In this document: piece by piece, positions 17,483 to 27,203 of the stretch
How positions within the stretch are numbered: position 1 is the first letter of the stretch
Layout of the letters: each line of letters begins with the position of its first letter
Source: Marinobacter litoralis
GTDB lineage: Bacteria > Pseudomonadota > Gammaproteobacteria > Pseudomonadales > Oleiphilaceae
Direction: 5' to 3'
Length of the DNA: 64,000 nucleotides
Assembly: GCF_016427555.1 (NCBI RefSeq)
Contig: NZ_JAELVS010000003.1
Span: 1-64,000 of the forward strand
The notes under the pieces: model-generated
Database searches by the model: none
Told to the model about the DNA's origin: nothing
What the model saw: the letters and a program-made list of their open reading frames with translations, nothing else
Program-made: the position numbers and the translations under genes

Positions 17483-19474
17483 ATGCCTTTTGGAAAGTTT
17501 CCGAGTAAGCAGCTAGCTATTGCTACCGCAGCGCTAGTCGCGCTGAGTGGCTGCAATGACGGCAATAGCAACGAAGACAAAACTAACATCACTAAACCTG
17601 ACATCGAAACACCAGTGACCGAGCCTACCCGAAAGGCACTGGTGATCGGCGTTGATGGTTTGATGTACGACTACATTGACGAGGTCGACAACCCCGAGCT
17701 TAACGAGCCGCAAACCCCAAACTTTGCACGATTCACGCTAACCAAAAGCTTCGCCGGGGGGCTGCTCAACACCAGCTCACACCAGCCTTCCTATTCGGGA
17801 CCTAGCTGGTCGAGCATTCTTACAGGTACTTGGGTGGATGGCCACGGCGTGCAAAGTAACAACGGCAAACCTGTCGCTACCAACAGTATTTTCACGACAC
17901 TAAAACAGAGTGAAAAAACACTCAAAAGCGGGAGTTTCGTATCGTGGACTCCGATTAACAGCGGTCACCTGATCAAAGAAATGTCTAGCATCGATCGTAG
18001 GGTCGACGGCGCTTCTCGCCCCGAAGGTAAGTCGGTCGATACATTCATCACTGAACAGCTGGTGAATGAACTGGAACAAGAAGACAGCAATCTCGACTTT
18101 ATTTTCACTCACTTAGATGAAGTAGATGGCGCAGGCCATGCCTGCGGTTGGTGTGAACCCTATGAAGCGGCACTAACTCAAACGGATGCCCGATTGGGAC
18201 AAATCATGGCCGCCGTTGAGCACCGTGAACGCAACCTTAACGAAGACTGGTTGGTAATGATCGTATCCGACCACGGCCATCGTCAGGCCGGAGGCCACGG
18301 CGGTGATACCGTGGCTGAACGCACCAGCGTAATCGGTGTGAACAAACCTGAGATGTTCAACCAGTTCCTGACGAATCCTGCCGCCTCGCCGGCGTTGTCC
18401 GATGACGCTGAACAGAACGCACTTATGGCTTATCCCGCCATTACCTCGGTAATGCCAACGGTTATGACCTATTTGGGGCATTTACCAGAGGTTGAAGATC
18501 AACTCGTCAGCCCTTCCCTGATTGGAATGTTAGGAGCGTACAAGCTGCTCACCTCAGTCGATCAGACCGAACCGAAAACTGCAACGGTTAACCTCAGCTG
18601 GCAGGTGACTAGCGATGCGAACAAAGTCGTCATCTATCGCAATAATGAACGGATTGCTGAAACAAGTGCCGGGCAAAGCAATTACGTTGACACCCTGACA
18701 CTGGAAGAGATCGGAGAGGGTTCTCATAACGTGGTGTACTCCGTACAGGCCGATATAGGCGCGCCAGTCAGCAGCCGGGTTAACGTCTCTTTGGCGGAAC
18801 CCGTCGACCTCGGCAGTCTGCTAGCCGAACGGGAAAGTCTGTCAAGTTTTAATGGAACCGTTGCACCATTCGGCTGGGTGTCCGAAGCTTCCGCCATCCC
18901 GACATATGTTGACGGCCCCTTCTACGATACCAAAGCGCTAAACCTTCATCGCAGCCAAGGCTACCTGAGCCAAGCCAAGGATCTGTCCGCTTACGATCAG
19001 CTATCCTTCGGTTTCCGCTTTCGGATCAATGGCAACATCCAAGGAGACCCCCAACTCCTATCGAATAAAAACTGGGCAAGCGGTTACAACCCAGGCTTTA
19101 CCGTAACCGTGAGAAACAAAAGCATCAAACTCAATCTGGGAGACGGCTCCCAGCGGGCCGATACCAATTGGATGCCTCTGGCCAAGAATCAATGGATCTT
19201 TGGGGTGGCTACCATGGATCTAGTAAATGGTCAGGCTGCACTGTACTTGCAAGATGCAACCTCTGGCTTCCAGGCGTCGCAGGTCAATACCGGCTCCATC
19301 TCCAGCCTGGCTTCCCCTTACCCATTAAATATCGGTGAAGGAGGCGATGGAAACTACAACGCTGGCCGAGGCTTAGAGCTGGACATTGCCGACCTGGTGA
19401 CCTTTAGCCGAGCCTTGACAGAGGCCGAAGTAAAGGCTCTAGCCAACGCTACAGCGCCCTTGGGCAACCTGTAG
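17483..19474 (+). CDS. Surface lipoprotein of the alkaline phosphatase / type I phosphodiesterase superfamily with LamG-like C-terminus
   Basis: A 663-residue lipoprotein (lipobox ALSGC, Cys at about residue 24, then a polar linker). The catalytic domain (about 50-360) has the metal-binding GVDG, a likely Ser/Thr nucleophile in GPSWSSILTGT, THLDEVDGAGH, and SDHGHRQAGGHGG. These are the signatures of nucleotide pyrophosphatase/phosphodiesterase enzymes and of the related phosphonoacetate hydrolase. A fibronectin-like segment follows, then a C-terminal concanavalin/LamG-type beta sandwich (about 470-660) that could bind a glycan. It shares its upstream operator with the AEP genes, so release of phosphonates or phosphate from extracellular esters is plausible. 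The true substrate is unknown. Confidence 0.82.
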   Translation: MPFGKFPSKQLAIATAALVALSGCNDGNSNEDKTNITKPDIETPVTEPTRKALVIGVDGLMYDYIDEVDNPELNEPQTPNFARFTLTKSFAGGLLNTSSHQPSYSGPSWSSILTGTWVDGHGVQSNNGKPVATNSIFTTLKQSEKTLKSGSFVSWTPINSGHLIKEMSSIDRRVDGASRPEGKSVDTFITEQLVNELEQEDSNLDFIFTHLDEVDGAGHACGWCEPYEAALTQTDARLGQIMAAVEHRERNLNEDWLVMIVSDHGHRQAGGHGGDTVAERTSVIGVNKPEMFNQFLTNPAASPALSDDAEQNALMAYPAITSVMPTVMTYLGHLPEVEDQLVSPSLIGMLGAYKLLTSVDQTEPKTATVNLSWQVTSDANKVVIYRNNERIAETSAGQSNYVDTLTLEEIGEGSHNVVYSVQADIGAPVSSRVNVSLAEPVDLGSLLAERESLSSFNGTVAPFGWVSEASAIPTYVDGPFYDTKALNLHRSQGYLSQAKDLSAYDQLSFGFRFRINGNIQGDPQLLSNKNWASGYNPGFTVTVRNKSIKLNLGDGSQRADTNWMPLAKNQWIFGVATMDLVNGQAALYLQDATSGFQASQVNTGSISSLASPYPLNIGEGGDGNYNAGRGLELDIADLVTFSRALTEAEVKALANATAPLGNL

Positions 19475-19482
19475 GCTTTGCT

Positions 19483-19508
19483 CCCGGCCCGAAGCGATCC
19501 GGGCCGGG
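19483..19508 (+). terminator. Stem-loop after the phosphodiesterase gene
   Basis: An 8-bp stem (CCCGGCCC / GGGCCGGG) with a 10-base loop begins 9 bases after the stop codon at 19474. Only a short T-rich stretch (ATCTTT) follows, so termination may be partial, allowing some read-through into the HAD gene. Confidence 0.55.
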
Positions 19509-19549
19509 GCTATCTTTCCCAAAAACCAATTAAGATCCAAGAGCGCCTT

Positions 19550-20206
19550 ATGCTTGCAATTTTCGATCTCGACGACACGTTGATTCATGGTGACAGTGCT
19601 CACCTATTCACAGCTTTCTTACACGACCAGGGGCTGCATCCAGATCCAGAGGCGCGCCACAAGGAAGGGCAATTTATCGAAAAATACCAAAACGGGAGCC
19701 TCAACCTCGAAGAATATATGCAGTTCAGCCTGCTGCCCCTTAAAGGCTGGAACAAAAAACGTTTAGAAATTGTAGTCAATGCGTTTGTGGTAGAAGTGAT
19801 CGAACCACTCATTTGTCCAGCCATGAAACAGCGCCTTGATTGGCACCGGCAACAACAACACCGACTACTCATTATTTCTGCGACCGGCGAACATCTGGTG
19901 CTGCCAATAGCTGAGGCGTTGGGGGTTCCAGATGCACTGGGGATTGAAGTCCTCTGGCGCGATTCCGCACTGACTGGAGAAATCGGTGCCCGGCGCCCCT
20001 TTCAAGCCGGTAAGTTAGAAGCGTTAAAGCAGTGGTTGTCTGTGCAAACGACACCTCTGGGAACTACGTGGTTTTATTCCGACTCCCACAATGACCTACC
20101 CCTGCTTGAGCAGGTCGATCACCCCGTGGCCGTTAATCCAGACCCGCAGCTACTGGCTCGAGCGCAGACCGCCGGCTGGACCATTCTGGAGGGAGCGAGA
20201 CTGTGA
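19550..20206 (+). CDS. HAD-superfamily (IB) phosphatase
   Basis: A 218-residue HAD hydrolase of the SerB-like IB type. The nucleophile motif is FDLDDTLIHGDS at the N-terminus, motif II is LLIISATGEHL, and motif III/IV is FYSDSHNDLPLLEQV. The ATG at 19550 places motif I at residues 4-9, the usual position, and an earlier in-frame ATG at 19478 would overlap the stem-loop. Related enzymes act on phosphoserine or small phosphomonoesters. The gene sits between a phosphodiesterase gene and the AEP operon, but its role in phosphonate metabolism is not shown. Confidence 0.88.
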   Translation: MLAIFDLDDTLIHGDSAHLFTAFLHDQGLHPDPEARHKEGQFIEKYQNGSLNLEEYMQFSLLPLKGWNKKRLEIVVNAFVVEVIEPLICPAMKQRLDWHRQQQHRLLIISATGEHLVLPIAEALGVPDALGIEVLWRDSALTGEIGARRPFQAGKLEALKQWLSVQTTPLGTTWFYSDSHNDLPLLEQVDHPVAVNPDPQLLARAQTAGWTILEGARL

Positions 20207-20260
20207 GCCTCCGCCTCCTGTTACTGATGCGATCCATTCACAGTGGGCGATCTGGGCGCA

Positions 20261-21166
20261 CTACCCCAGGACCACAAGAAACAAGCCAATCAAAATCACA
20301 CCGACCCCCAGTATTTTGGGGCCGTGCAACGACTCTTTCAAAAACAGCCAGCCCATCAGAACCCCCATAGGAATACTGATCTGCCGAAACGCAACTATAT
20401 AACTGACGTCTTCAGCGTAGGCCATGGCCCACACCACCAGCGCATAGGTTCCCAGAATCAAAATGCCTGCACCCAGAGTGCTCCGCCACTTCCTCACAAG
20501 AACCCTCATCAAGCGCCGCTCTTCAGGCTGGCACAGCACCCCCAGAGAGAGCCAAGCCAATGCCGACCAAGCTTGTAATATCACAAACAGCAACGCCACC
20601 TCACCGTCATTGATCGCCAAACCCGGTAGCGCCCGCATCTGCCGAGTGGCGTTATCATCAACCAACGAGTAACCCGCAGTACTCATCGCTGCTATCAGCG
20701 CAAACAACGTTGCAAGGTTGGCGTAGTTCGACCAGCGAAAATCCCGGAGGTAGCGCATGGGCAGAACCATACAACCTGCAACGATCAGCAGAATGCCACA
20801 GACAGCCGCTGCGGTGATCCTGTCTGCAGTTCCCAGGAACAGGGCTCCAACCAACAAAATGATGAGCGGAGAAGATCGAGCCATGGGGTACACAACGGAC
20901 ATCTCTCCATGGCGATACGCAGCCGCAAGCGCACTAAGATATAAAGCCTGAAAGACGCCAGTAAGAATCACAAGCGTCCATATTTGCAGAGTCAATTGTT
21001 GCAGAACATCCCAGTAAGAGAAAAGCAGAGGTGACGAAAGTATCGCCCCCCAAAAAGTGCTGTACCAAAAAAAAGCGCCACTTGGGTTGACGCTTTTTCC
21101 GAACAGGTTCCAGCTTGCATGAGCCAGAGCCGACAGCAGAACAATCAAAGTTGCCGAGAGGGTCAT
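20261..21166 (-). CDS. EamA/DMT-family transporter at the end of the AEP transport operon
   Basis: A 301-residue inner-membrane protein with about ten hydrophobic helices arranged as two EamA repeats. Its start codon overlaps the stop of the permease gene by four bases (ATGA), so it belongs to the phnS-phnT-permease operon. DMT proteins usually export small metabolites, but uptake is also possible. An accessory role in handling aminoethylphosphonate or alanine, the product of PhnW, is inference. Confidence 0.85.
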   Translation of the reverse strand: MTLSATLIVLLSALAHASWNLFGKSVNPSGAFFWYSTFWGAILSSPLLFSYWDVLQQLTLQIWTLVILTGVFQALYLSALAAAYRHGEMSVVYPMARSSPLIILLVGALFLGTADRITAAAVCGILLIVAGCMVLPMRYLRDFRWSNYANLATLFALIAAMSTAGYSLVDDNATRQMRALPGLAINDGEVALLFVILQAWSALAWLSLGVLCQPEERRLMRVLVRKWRSTLGAGILILGTYALVVWAMAYAEDVSYIVAFRQISIPMGVLMGWLFLKESLHGPKILGVGVILIGLFLVVLG

Positions 21167-22878
21167 ACCTTTCCTTGGCGCCAGGCTCTGGTGGAACGAT
21201 CCAACCAGAACCGCAATAACCCCTGAACCAATTTCGCGCCGGCACAGGTGATAGTAATCAACACCGCCATAGCCGCCGCTGGCGCAATGTCACCGGCTTC
21301 GTCCATATTCAGCACCGCCACTGAGGCAAGCTGAGAATCATGTCCGTACAAGAACACCACTGCGGACACTGTCGTCATGGCATTTACAAACAAGTACAGA
21401 GCCACATCGAGGATCGCAGGTAAACACAGGGGCAAGGTAACGGTGACTAACACCCGCCAGCGGGATGCCTTCAGGGATTCACCCACGGCCTCAAATTCCC
21501 GGTCGAGCTGCTTCAAGGCCGTGATCGCCGTCAGATGCGAGACCGCATAGAAATGGGCGACGGTACATAGAATCAGGATCAACAGAGAGCCGTAAATCAT
21601 ATTCAAAGGATTATTCGGGTCGTTGAAAAAGAAAATGTACGAAAGCCCGAGTACCAGCCCCGGCACCGCCAGGGGCAGCAAAGAAAGCAGGTGGAACAGC
21701 CCTTTAAGACCTGATGGCTGGGGTGTTCGCTCCATCAGCCAGGCATTAAAGAACACCAGCGCCGTTCCAAATACCATTGCACCCAGCGCCATTTGAACGC
21801 TGTTGATGTAGGCCCCCCAGCCGCCCCCATCCATCAGATCGAATTGATAATTCCTGAAACTCATCTCCAGGTTATATGGCCAGAAAGTGACTAGCGATGC
21901 GTAGATGGCCATGCCAATGATCGCGAGAATAAACACGACCGCAGGGAGTAGCATCAGAGCACCGAACCAGTCACGGGCTTTGTTGGCTCTGGGCTTGTAG
22001 GGCGTCGACTGAGCGGTAAAGCTGGCGGTCTGCTTGCGCTGCACATATCGGTCTGCGACGAAAGCCAGAAGCGCTGGCAGCAACAGCAACACACTCACTA
22101 CCGCCCCCATTTCAAATCGTTGCTGACCAACCACCTGTTTGTATATATCGGTAGCAAGCACGTCAAACTGACCACCAATCACTTTGGGCACCCCAAAGTC
22201 TGTGATCACTAACGTAAATACCACGAACGCGGCACTTACCAGACCGTAACGGGCACTCGGCACGGTGACCGTCAAGAAAATTCGCCAAGGGCTGGCTTTC
22301 AAAGAAGTGGCAGCTTCGTAATGGCGCCCGTCGGCATTTTCCATGGCCGTCAGAAGAATCATCAACGCATGGGGAAAAGTCCAGAAACACGAGCCCAGAA
22401 CGACTCCGATTGGACCGTAAATTTCGGCACCAAACAACCAGCTTTTCAAGACCCCTTGATTCCCGAACAGATACACCAGACTGATGGCCGACAGCAGCGA
22501 CGGCGCCAGGATTGGCACTACCAGGATGCCTCGAATTAATCCGGTCAATGGCAATCGTGTACGCGTTAAAGCCCAAGCCGCCATAAAGGCCAGCAGAACT
22601 ACCACAACCGTACTTAAACCAGCGACCCACAGGGAGTTGAAAAGAGCCGACTCGACTGCGCCGGACCCAAGATACTGAGCAAAATTATCGAGACCGACAA
22701 AGTCACCGGCTTTATTTTTCACACTTTTTGACAACAGGGTGTACAGCGGGGCCAAGACCAGTAATGTCAGTACGCCACACCCCAGAAGCAGCAACAGAGT
22801 ATAGCCCCAGCGCTGAGCGAGCTGTTGCGCCTTTTCACTCAGCGGCACTGATGCCGCAGTAGATGCAGAAAGGTTCAT
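21163..22878 (-). CDS. 2-aminoethylphosphonate ABC transporter permease, fused PhnU-PhnV type
   Basis: A 571-residue protein made of two tandem binding-protein-dependent permease domains, about 12 helices in total. EAA loops are visible in each half (YEAATSLKASPWRIFLTVTVP near residue 190 and FEAVGESLKASRWRVLVTVTLP near 465). In Salmonella PhnU and PhnV are separate, but single-chain permeases with two domains are common in AEP loci. It lies 34 bases after phnT. It forms the inner-membrane channel for AEP uptake. Confidence 0.88.
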   Translation of the reverse strand: MNLSASTAASVPLSEKAQQLAQRWGYTLLLLLGCGVLTLLVLAPLYTLLSKSVKNKAGDFVGLDNFAQYLGSGAVESALFNSLWVAGLSTVVVVLLAFMAAWALTRTRLPLTGLIRGILVVPILAPSLLSAISLVYLFGNQGVLKSWLFGAEIYGPIGVVLGSCFWTFPHALMILLTAMENADGRHYEAATSLKASPWRIFLTVTVPSARYGLVSAAFVVFTLVITDFGVPKVIGGQFDVLATDIYKQVVGQQRFEMGAVVSVLLLLPALLAFVADRYVQRKQTASFTAQSTPYKPRANKARDWFGALMLLPAVVFILAIIGMAIYASLVTFWPYNLEMSFRNYQFDLMDGGGWGAYINSVQMALGAMVFGTALVFFNAWLMERTPQPSGLKGLFHLLSLLPLAVPGLVLGLSYIFFFNDPNNPLNMIYGSLLILILCTVAHFYAVSHLTAITALKQLDREFEAVGESLKASRWRVLVTVTLPLCLPAILDVALYLFVNAMTTVSAVVFLYGHDSQLASVAVLNMDEAGDIAPAAAMAVLITITCAGAKLVQGLLRFWLDRSTRAWRQGKV

Positions 22879-22912
22879 AAATTCATCATTTCGTCAGTCA
22901 ATAGTCGTTCTC

Positions 22913-23983
22913 TCAGGCCGCGAAGCAGTGCAACGAGTCTGAGGGTAAAGTCACATTCACCCAAGCACCTTGGGCCAAACCAAGCTCGCGAGCTGAGCGG
23001 GGGTCTACGTCCACCAACAAACGCAGCCCACACCCTCTCAGAGTCACTTGTGTCCGAACGAAGGCTCCCAGGTAGTCCAATGTGTTTACCTGCGCCTCCC
23101 AACCATCGCCAGTTATTGGCTGCAGGTGTACATCTTCTGGACGAATCGCCAGCCGCACGACACCTTTCCCGCGGGGCAGCGGTTTTGGCAAATGCAGCAC
23201 ACGACTACCGAGTTGCACAGAACGATCGTTGACTGCGGCGCTGTCCATAAAGTTCATCGCCCCGATGAACTCAGCGACAAACGCTGACGCTGGCTGCTGA
23301 TACACCTCCACCGGCGTTCCTACCTGCTCGATGACACCGTTGTTCATCACCACGACCCGATCGGCCATGGCAAGAGCTTCTTCCTGATCGTGGGTCACCA
23401 TGATCGTGGTGACCCCCAACTGTTGCTGCAAATGTCGGATTTCGGCCCGCAAGTGATTCCGAACTTTGGCGTCTAGGGCCGACAACGGCTCATCCAGCAA
23501 CAACAATCCGGGACTGGGCGCTAAAGCACGGGCCAAAGCCACTCGCTGTTGCTGGCCACCGGACAACTGGGTTGGGTATTTTTTGGCTTGGTCGGGCAAT
23601 CCGACGGTGGTTAATAGCTCACAAACTCTATGCTGTATTTGTTGCTTAGGCGCTCCCACACTGCGCAAGCCGTAGGCAACATTGTCCGCAACCGTCATAT
23701 TCGGGAACAAGGCATAGGACTGAAAAACAATGCCAAAATCTCTCGCGTGAGGCGGCTTCAGAGATATGTCGTCTCCGCCTTGGTACAGTGAACCTGAAGA
23801 CTGCGTTTCCAGACCTGCAATAATTCTCAGAAGCGTGGTTTTACCGCATCCGGAAGGTCCGAGGAAACACACCAATTCGCCCGGTTCTACCTCCAGATTG
23901 ATATCACGAAGCGCACAAAAATCACCAAAATGTTTGCCGACATTTTTCACGACCAACCGGCTTCCCTGGATAGACTGTTTCAT
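22913..23983 (-). CDS. phnT: 2-aminoethylphosphonate ABC transporter ATP-binding protein
   Basis: A 356-residue ABC ATPase. Walker A is GPSGCGKTTLL near residue 43, the signature is LSGGQQQRVALARAL, and Walker B is LLLLDEPLSALD. A C-terminal TOBE-type domain starts near residue 280 (VRLAIRPEDVHLQ). Similar ATPases serve spermidine, iron and AEP importers. The position between phnS and the fused permease, beside phnW and phnX, identifies it as PhnT. GGAGGG precedes the ATG. Confidence 0.9.
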   Translation of the reverse strand: MKQSIQGSRLVVKNVGKHFGDFCALRDINLEVEPGELVCFLGPSGCGKTTLLRIIAGLETQSSGSLYQGGDDISLKPPHARDFGIVFQSYALFPNMTVADNVAYGLRSVGAPKQQIQHRVCELLTTVGLPDQAKKYPTQLSGGQQQRVALARALAPSPGLLLLDEPLSALDAKVRNHLRAEIRHLQQQLGVTTIMVTHDQEEALAMADRVVVMNNGVIEQVGTPVEVYQQPASAFVAEFIGAMNFMDSAAVNDRSVQLGSRVLHLPKPLPRGKGVVRLAIRPEDVHLQPITGDGWEAQVNTLDYLGAFVRTQVTLRGCGLRLLVDVDPRSARELGLAQGAWVNVTLPSDSLHCFAA

Positions 23984-24056
23984 CGTTTAACCCTCCGTCA
24001 TTTATTCCAGCTTCGTCAGAGTTTCCGGCCCCGCCGAGGGGCCGGAAACAGCCCGA

Positions 24057-25070
24057 TTATTGCGCTTCAGACTTGGTGTCGTAACGCTTCTGCCATTTCG
24101 ACAGAATCGCCTCGCGATTCTCTGCTGCCCAGGCAAAGTCGTTCTCGATGATCAGCTCGTCTGCATTTTCCGGAAAGTGTTTCACCGGCTTAGCCACGCC
24201 TGGCATCGCCACAATGGCAAAGCCTTCGTTATACATTTCCATGGCCTCGCGGCTGATCGCCCAGTCAACCAGCGTCTGAGCGGCATCCAGCTTAGAGGTG
24301 CCCTTGATGATACCGGCAGCTTCCACTTCCCAGCCCAGCCCCTCTTCAGGGAACACCAGTTCCAGAGGTGCACCTTGGTCTTTTAGACGAGCACCGCGAA
24401 AAGCAAATGACACTCCGATGGGAGTCTCACCAGAGGCAGCCATTTTGCAGGGCTTGGAGCCAGAATGGGTGTAACGACTAATATTGTTGTGCAGACCATC
24501 CATGAAAGCCCAGCCTTCGTCCTCACCCATCATCTGCAACCAGGCAGAGACATCCAGGAACCCGGTTCCGGAGGAATTGGGATTCGGCATAACCACATGC
24601 CCTTGATAAACGGGCTTGGTGAGATCCTCCCAACTGGAAGGCATCGGCAAGCCTTCATTCTCAGCCTCAATAGTGTTTACACAGACGGCTGCCATCCAGG
24701 CATTCATGCCAACCCAGGAGGGCACCTCATCGCGATCGCGAAATTTGGGTGACAGGTTTTCCAGCCCCTCCGGTGCGTATGGCGCAAGCATGCCTTCATT
24801 CTTCAGCATCAGAAGGCTCGTGCCTGCAAGCCCCCAAACGACATCAGCACGGGGATTTTCTTTCTCAGCCAGCAAACGGGCGGTAACAATGCCAGTGGAA
24901 TCACGGACCCAATTAATTTTGATGTCCGGATGGTCATCGTTAAAGCTCTGCGCGTATCTTTTCAGGTCGTCTGCTTCCAGAGCAGTGTAAACGGTAAGTT
25001 CAGTCTGAGCCTGAACGCCGGCAGCCGCAGCGCAAAGTGAGAAGGCAAGAGCGGATTTAAGCTTTTTCAC
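24057..25070 (-). CDS. phnS: 2-aminoethylphosphonate-binding periplasmic protein
   Basis: A 337-residue periplasmic binding protein of the iron/polyamine/AEP class. A signal peptide (LKSALAFSLCAAAAGVQAQ) precedes the mature start TELTVYTALEADDLKRY. The window reads VWGLAGTSLLMLKNEGMLAPY and GTGFLDVSAWLQMMGEDEGW, typical for this family. The GTG at 25070 is chosen. It has GAGGA seven bases upstream and gives a normal signal peptide, whereas the ATG at 25106 would abut the operator at 25109-25124. It heads the transport operon phnS-phnT-permease-EamA. Confidence 0.9.
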   Translation of the reverse strand: MKKLKSALAFSLCAAAAGVQAQTELTVYTALEADDLKRYAQSFNDDHPDIKINWVRDSTGIVTARLLAEKENPRADVVWGLAGTSLLMLKNEGMLAPYAPEGLENLSPKFRDRDEVPSWVGMNAWMAAVCVNTIEAENEGLPMPSSWEDLTKPVYQGHVVMPNPNSSGTGFLDVSAWLQMMGEDEGWAFMDGLHNNISRYTHSGSKPCKMAASGETPIGVSFAFRGARLKDQGAPLELVFPEEGLGWEVEAAGIIKGTSKLDAAQTLVDWAISREAMEMYNEGFAIVAMPGVAKPVKHFPENADELIIENDFAWAAENREAILSKWQKRYDTKSEAQ

Positions 25071-25108
25071 GTGGCGATCCTCGTCGTAGATTGAATAAGC
25101 CATCAATT

Positions 25109-25124
25109 ACTGGTCTATACCAGT
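25109..25124. promoter_or_regulatory. PhnR-type operator, copy 2 (before phnS)
   Basis: ACTGGTCTATACCAGT has perfect 6-bp arms (ACTGGT/ACCAGT) around a 4-base centre and lies 38 bases before the phnS GTG start. Its core is the reverse complement of the copy at 28454. Confidence 0.72.
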
Positions 25125-25134
25125 GTTGAACCAC

Positions 25135-25165
25135 CACGATAATGACCCTGGATGTCATTATCGTG
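25135..25165 (-). terminator. Perfect 12-bp hairpin between phnX and phnS
   Basis: The arms CACGATAATGAC and GTCATTATCGTG pair perfectly around a 7-base loop. The hairpin lies 30 bases after the phnX stop and just before the phnS operator. No T tract follows, so it may insulate the two operons, stabilise the phnX message end or act as an attenuator rather than a classical terminator. Confidence 0.55.
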
Positions 25166-25195
25166 ACAGTGCTGTGACGATTGCTGAGTGGCCAA

Positions 25196-26023
25196 TCAGG
25201 GGTGGTCGCCAACCTCAATCCGCTCCTGAATATTCGCGACAACCTCCGGCAGCTCATCAATAGAATCAATAAGATAGTGAGCACCCGTGAGAGCCATTTT
25301 TTGGTGTGCGACACGAAGACACTGAGCCCGTTTGTCATCCTCCAGCTGTTCAAGCTGCGACTGCGACAAACCCACGGCATTTCCCGAGGCGACCACGGCA
25401 ACCGTCCACATTCCCGCATTCAGTCCTTCCTCAATGCCAGTGGCGGTATCGTCCACTTTTACGCAACCTTGCACGGCAGTCGCCCCCAGCTCCATGGCAT
25501 TACAAAAGCTCATATAAGGCGCAGGGCGACCCTGAGGTACCTCGGTGGCACACACAATGCTCTCAGGTTCGAAACCCTGTCGGTGAAGCTCCGGTAGCAT
25601 CACGTTAACCATCTCTCGACTGTAGCCCGTATTAACGCCCAGCTTGATACCGTGGTCTCGAGCAAAGGCCTGCAGATTCAAAGCTCCAGGAATCAATTCA
25701 GAGCGTTCCGCAATCGCCTGGAGCTGAAACGGTACAAAAGCGTGATAAAGGCGCTCAACATCTTCCTCGGTCGGCGCGGTACCGACGCGATCCTTCCATT
25801 GCCTCTGAATTCGAGGCATCGCCAGCAGTTTCCGGATGTGCTCTCGCTTTTCGGTGCCCATCGGCTCACGGGCCTCTGCCTCCGTCAGCGAAAGACCTTC
25901 GGATTCAAACAGCGTGAGAAACGCTTGAATCGGTGCCAACGAGCCAAAGTCCACACAGGTGCCGGCAAGATCCAGAATGATGGCCTGTACAGGCCCGGTG
26001 TACGAACGGGTATAACGGTACAT
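25196..26023 (-). CDS. phnX: Phosphonoacetaldehyde hydrolase (phosphonatase)
   Basis: A 275-residue HAD enzyme that cleaves the C-P bond of phosphonoacetaldehyde to acetaldehyde and phosphate. The nucleophile is Asp18 in ILDLAGT and the Schiff-base Lys is Lys59 in PMGTEKREHIRK. This combination is diagnostic for PhnX within the HAD superfamily. Later motifs are VNTGYSREM and VKVDDTATGIEEGLNAG. AAGGAG precedes the ATG, and the gene starts 10 bases after phnW ends. It completes the PhnW-PhnX AEP pathway. Confidence 0.96.
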   Translation of the reverse strand: MYRYTRSYTGPVQAIILDLAGTCVDFGSLAPIQAFLTLFESEGLSLTEAEAREPMGTEKREHIRKLLAMPRIQRQWKDRVGTAPTEEDVERLYHAFVPFQLQAIAERSELIPGALNLQAFARDHGIKLGVNTGYSREMVNVMLPELHRQGFEPESIVCATEVPQGRPAPYMSFCNAMELGATAVQGCVKVDDTATGIEEGLNAGMWTVAVVASGNAVGLSQSQLEQLEDDKRAQCLRVAHQKMALTGAHYLIDSIDELPEVVANIQERIEVGDHP

Positions 26024-26033
26024 AACTACTCCT

Positions 26034-27185
26034 TCAGTCGGATTTAAGGTTATCAGGGGTCAAGGCAGGAGGTGGCACAGGCAGTGTCAGCCCCATATTT
26101 TTGCAGGCATTGGCCACCGCAGAAATAACGTCGTCCATTTGCTCATCAAACAGCTGGCCAATACAGCCAATTCGGAAACTGTCAGTAACCGTGAGCTTGC
26201 CAGGGTAGATGACAAAACCCTGGTGCTTGATCTCATCGTAAAACTGGCGGAAGTCGAACGTTGACGCGCCCGGAGACAAAAAGGTCGTAATAATCGGAGA
26301 AAGCCACTCGTCGGCTAGTAAAGTCTGGAAACCCAGCTCACGCATGCCAGCCACCAGCCGATTCCGGTTGCGGGTATACCGGGCCAAACGCCCTGCCACT
26401 CCGCCTTCAGCCTCATGCTCTTTCAGCGCTTGCAGAAACGCGGCTACGACGTGGGTCGGCGGTGTATACCGCCACTGACCGTTTTTTTCCATGTAGCGCC
26501 ACTGCTCATATAAATCCAGCGACAGACTGTGACAACGGCCTTGAGCGCCTTCCAACAACGACCGCTCAATGATTGCGAAGCCGAATCCGGGCACACCTTC
26601 AAAGCACTTGTTTGCGGATGACACCAGAGCAGCACAGGGCAATGCTGCGACGTTCACGGGCAAGGCTCCGAATGCACTCATGCTATCAATGATCAACCGG
26701 GTACCCGCCTGCTCACAAACTTCCGCAATTTCCTCAATCGGATTGAGGATTCCGGAGCTGGTTTCACAATGGACCACCACAACCTGGGCCACCTCGGGGT
26801 GAGCACTCAGGAATGCGGCCACTTCATCGCCGCGCGGGGGTTCATAGTCCCCTTTGTCGATGCTCAAGTACGGCCGATCCAGGTAATCCAGAATCTGACC
26901 TATCCGCTTGCCATAAGCGCCGTTCATCAGCACGAGGGTATGGCTATCTGGAGCTATCAACGTCCCTAAGACCGCTTCAACAGCGAAGGTGCCACTGCCC
27001 TGCACCGGTACACAAACGTGGCTTTGCTCGCCGCCGGCCGCCTCCAGCAATCGCTGACACACTTGTGCGGTCATGCCATTGAAATCACCATCCCAGGAAC
27101 CCCAGTCCCGAAGCATCGCCTGCTTGACTGTCAAGCTGGTGGTCAACGGGCCAGGAGTAAGTAGGTAAGGGTCTTTCTCAATCAT
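26034..27185 (-). CDS. phnW: 2-aminoethylphosphonate-pyruvate transaminase
   Basis: A 383-residue fold-type I PLP enzyme that converts AEP plus pyruvate to phosphonoacetaldehyde plus alanine. The PLP Lys is Lys193 in [12 protein letters not shown], Asp167 is in IIDSMSAFG, and the N-terminal [10 protein letters not shown] and GSGTFAVEA motifs are PhnW-like. It is of normal length, begins 18 bases after the FAD oxidoreductase gene and ends 10 bases before phnX. The product feeds PhnX. Confidence 0.95.
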   Translation of the reverse strand: MIEKDPYLLTPGPLTTSLTVKQAMLRDWGSWDGDFNGMTAQVCQRLLEAAGGEQSHVCVPVQGSGTFAVEAVLGTLIAPDSHTLVLMNGAYGKRIGQILDYLDRPYLSIDKGDYEPPRGDEVAAFLSAHPEVAQVVVVHCETSSGILNPIEEIAEVCEQAGTRLIIDSMSAFGALPVNVAALPCAALVSSANKCFEGVPGFGFAIIERSLLEGAQGRCHSLSLDLYEQWRYMEKNGQWRYTPPTHVVAAFLQALKEHEAEGGVAGRLARYTRNRNRLVAGMRELGFQTLLADEWLSPIITTFLSPGASTFDFRQFYDEIKHQGFVIYPGKLTVTDSFRIGCIGQLFDEQMDDVISAVANACKNMGLTLPVPPPALTPDNLKSD

Positions 27186-27203
27186 AGGTAATCTCCGTGG
27201 TAA

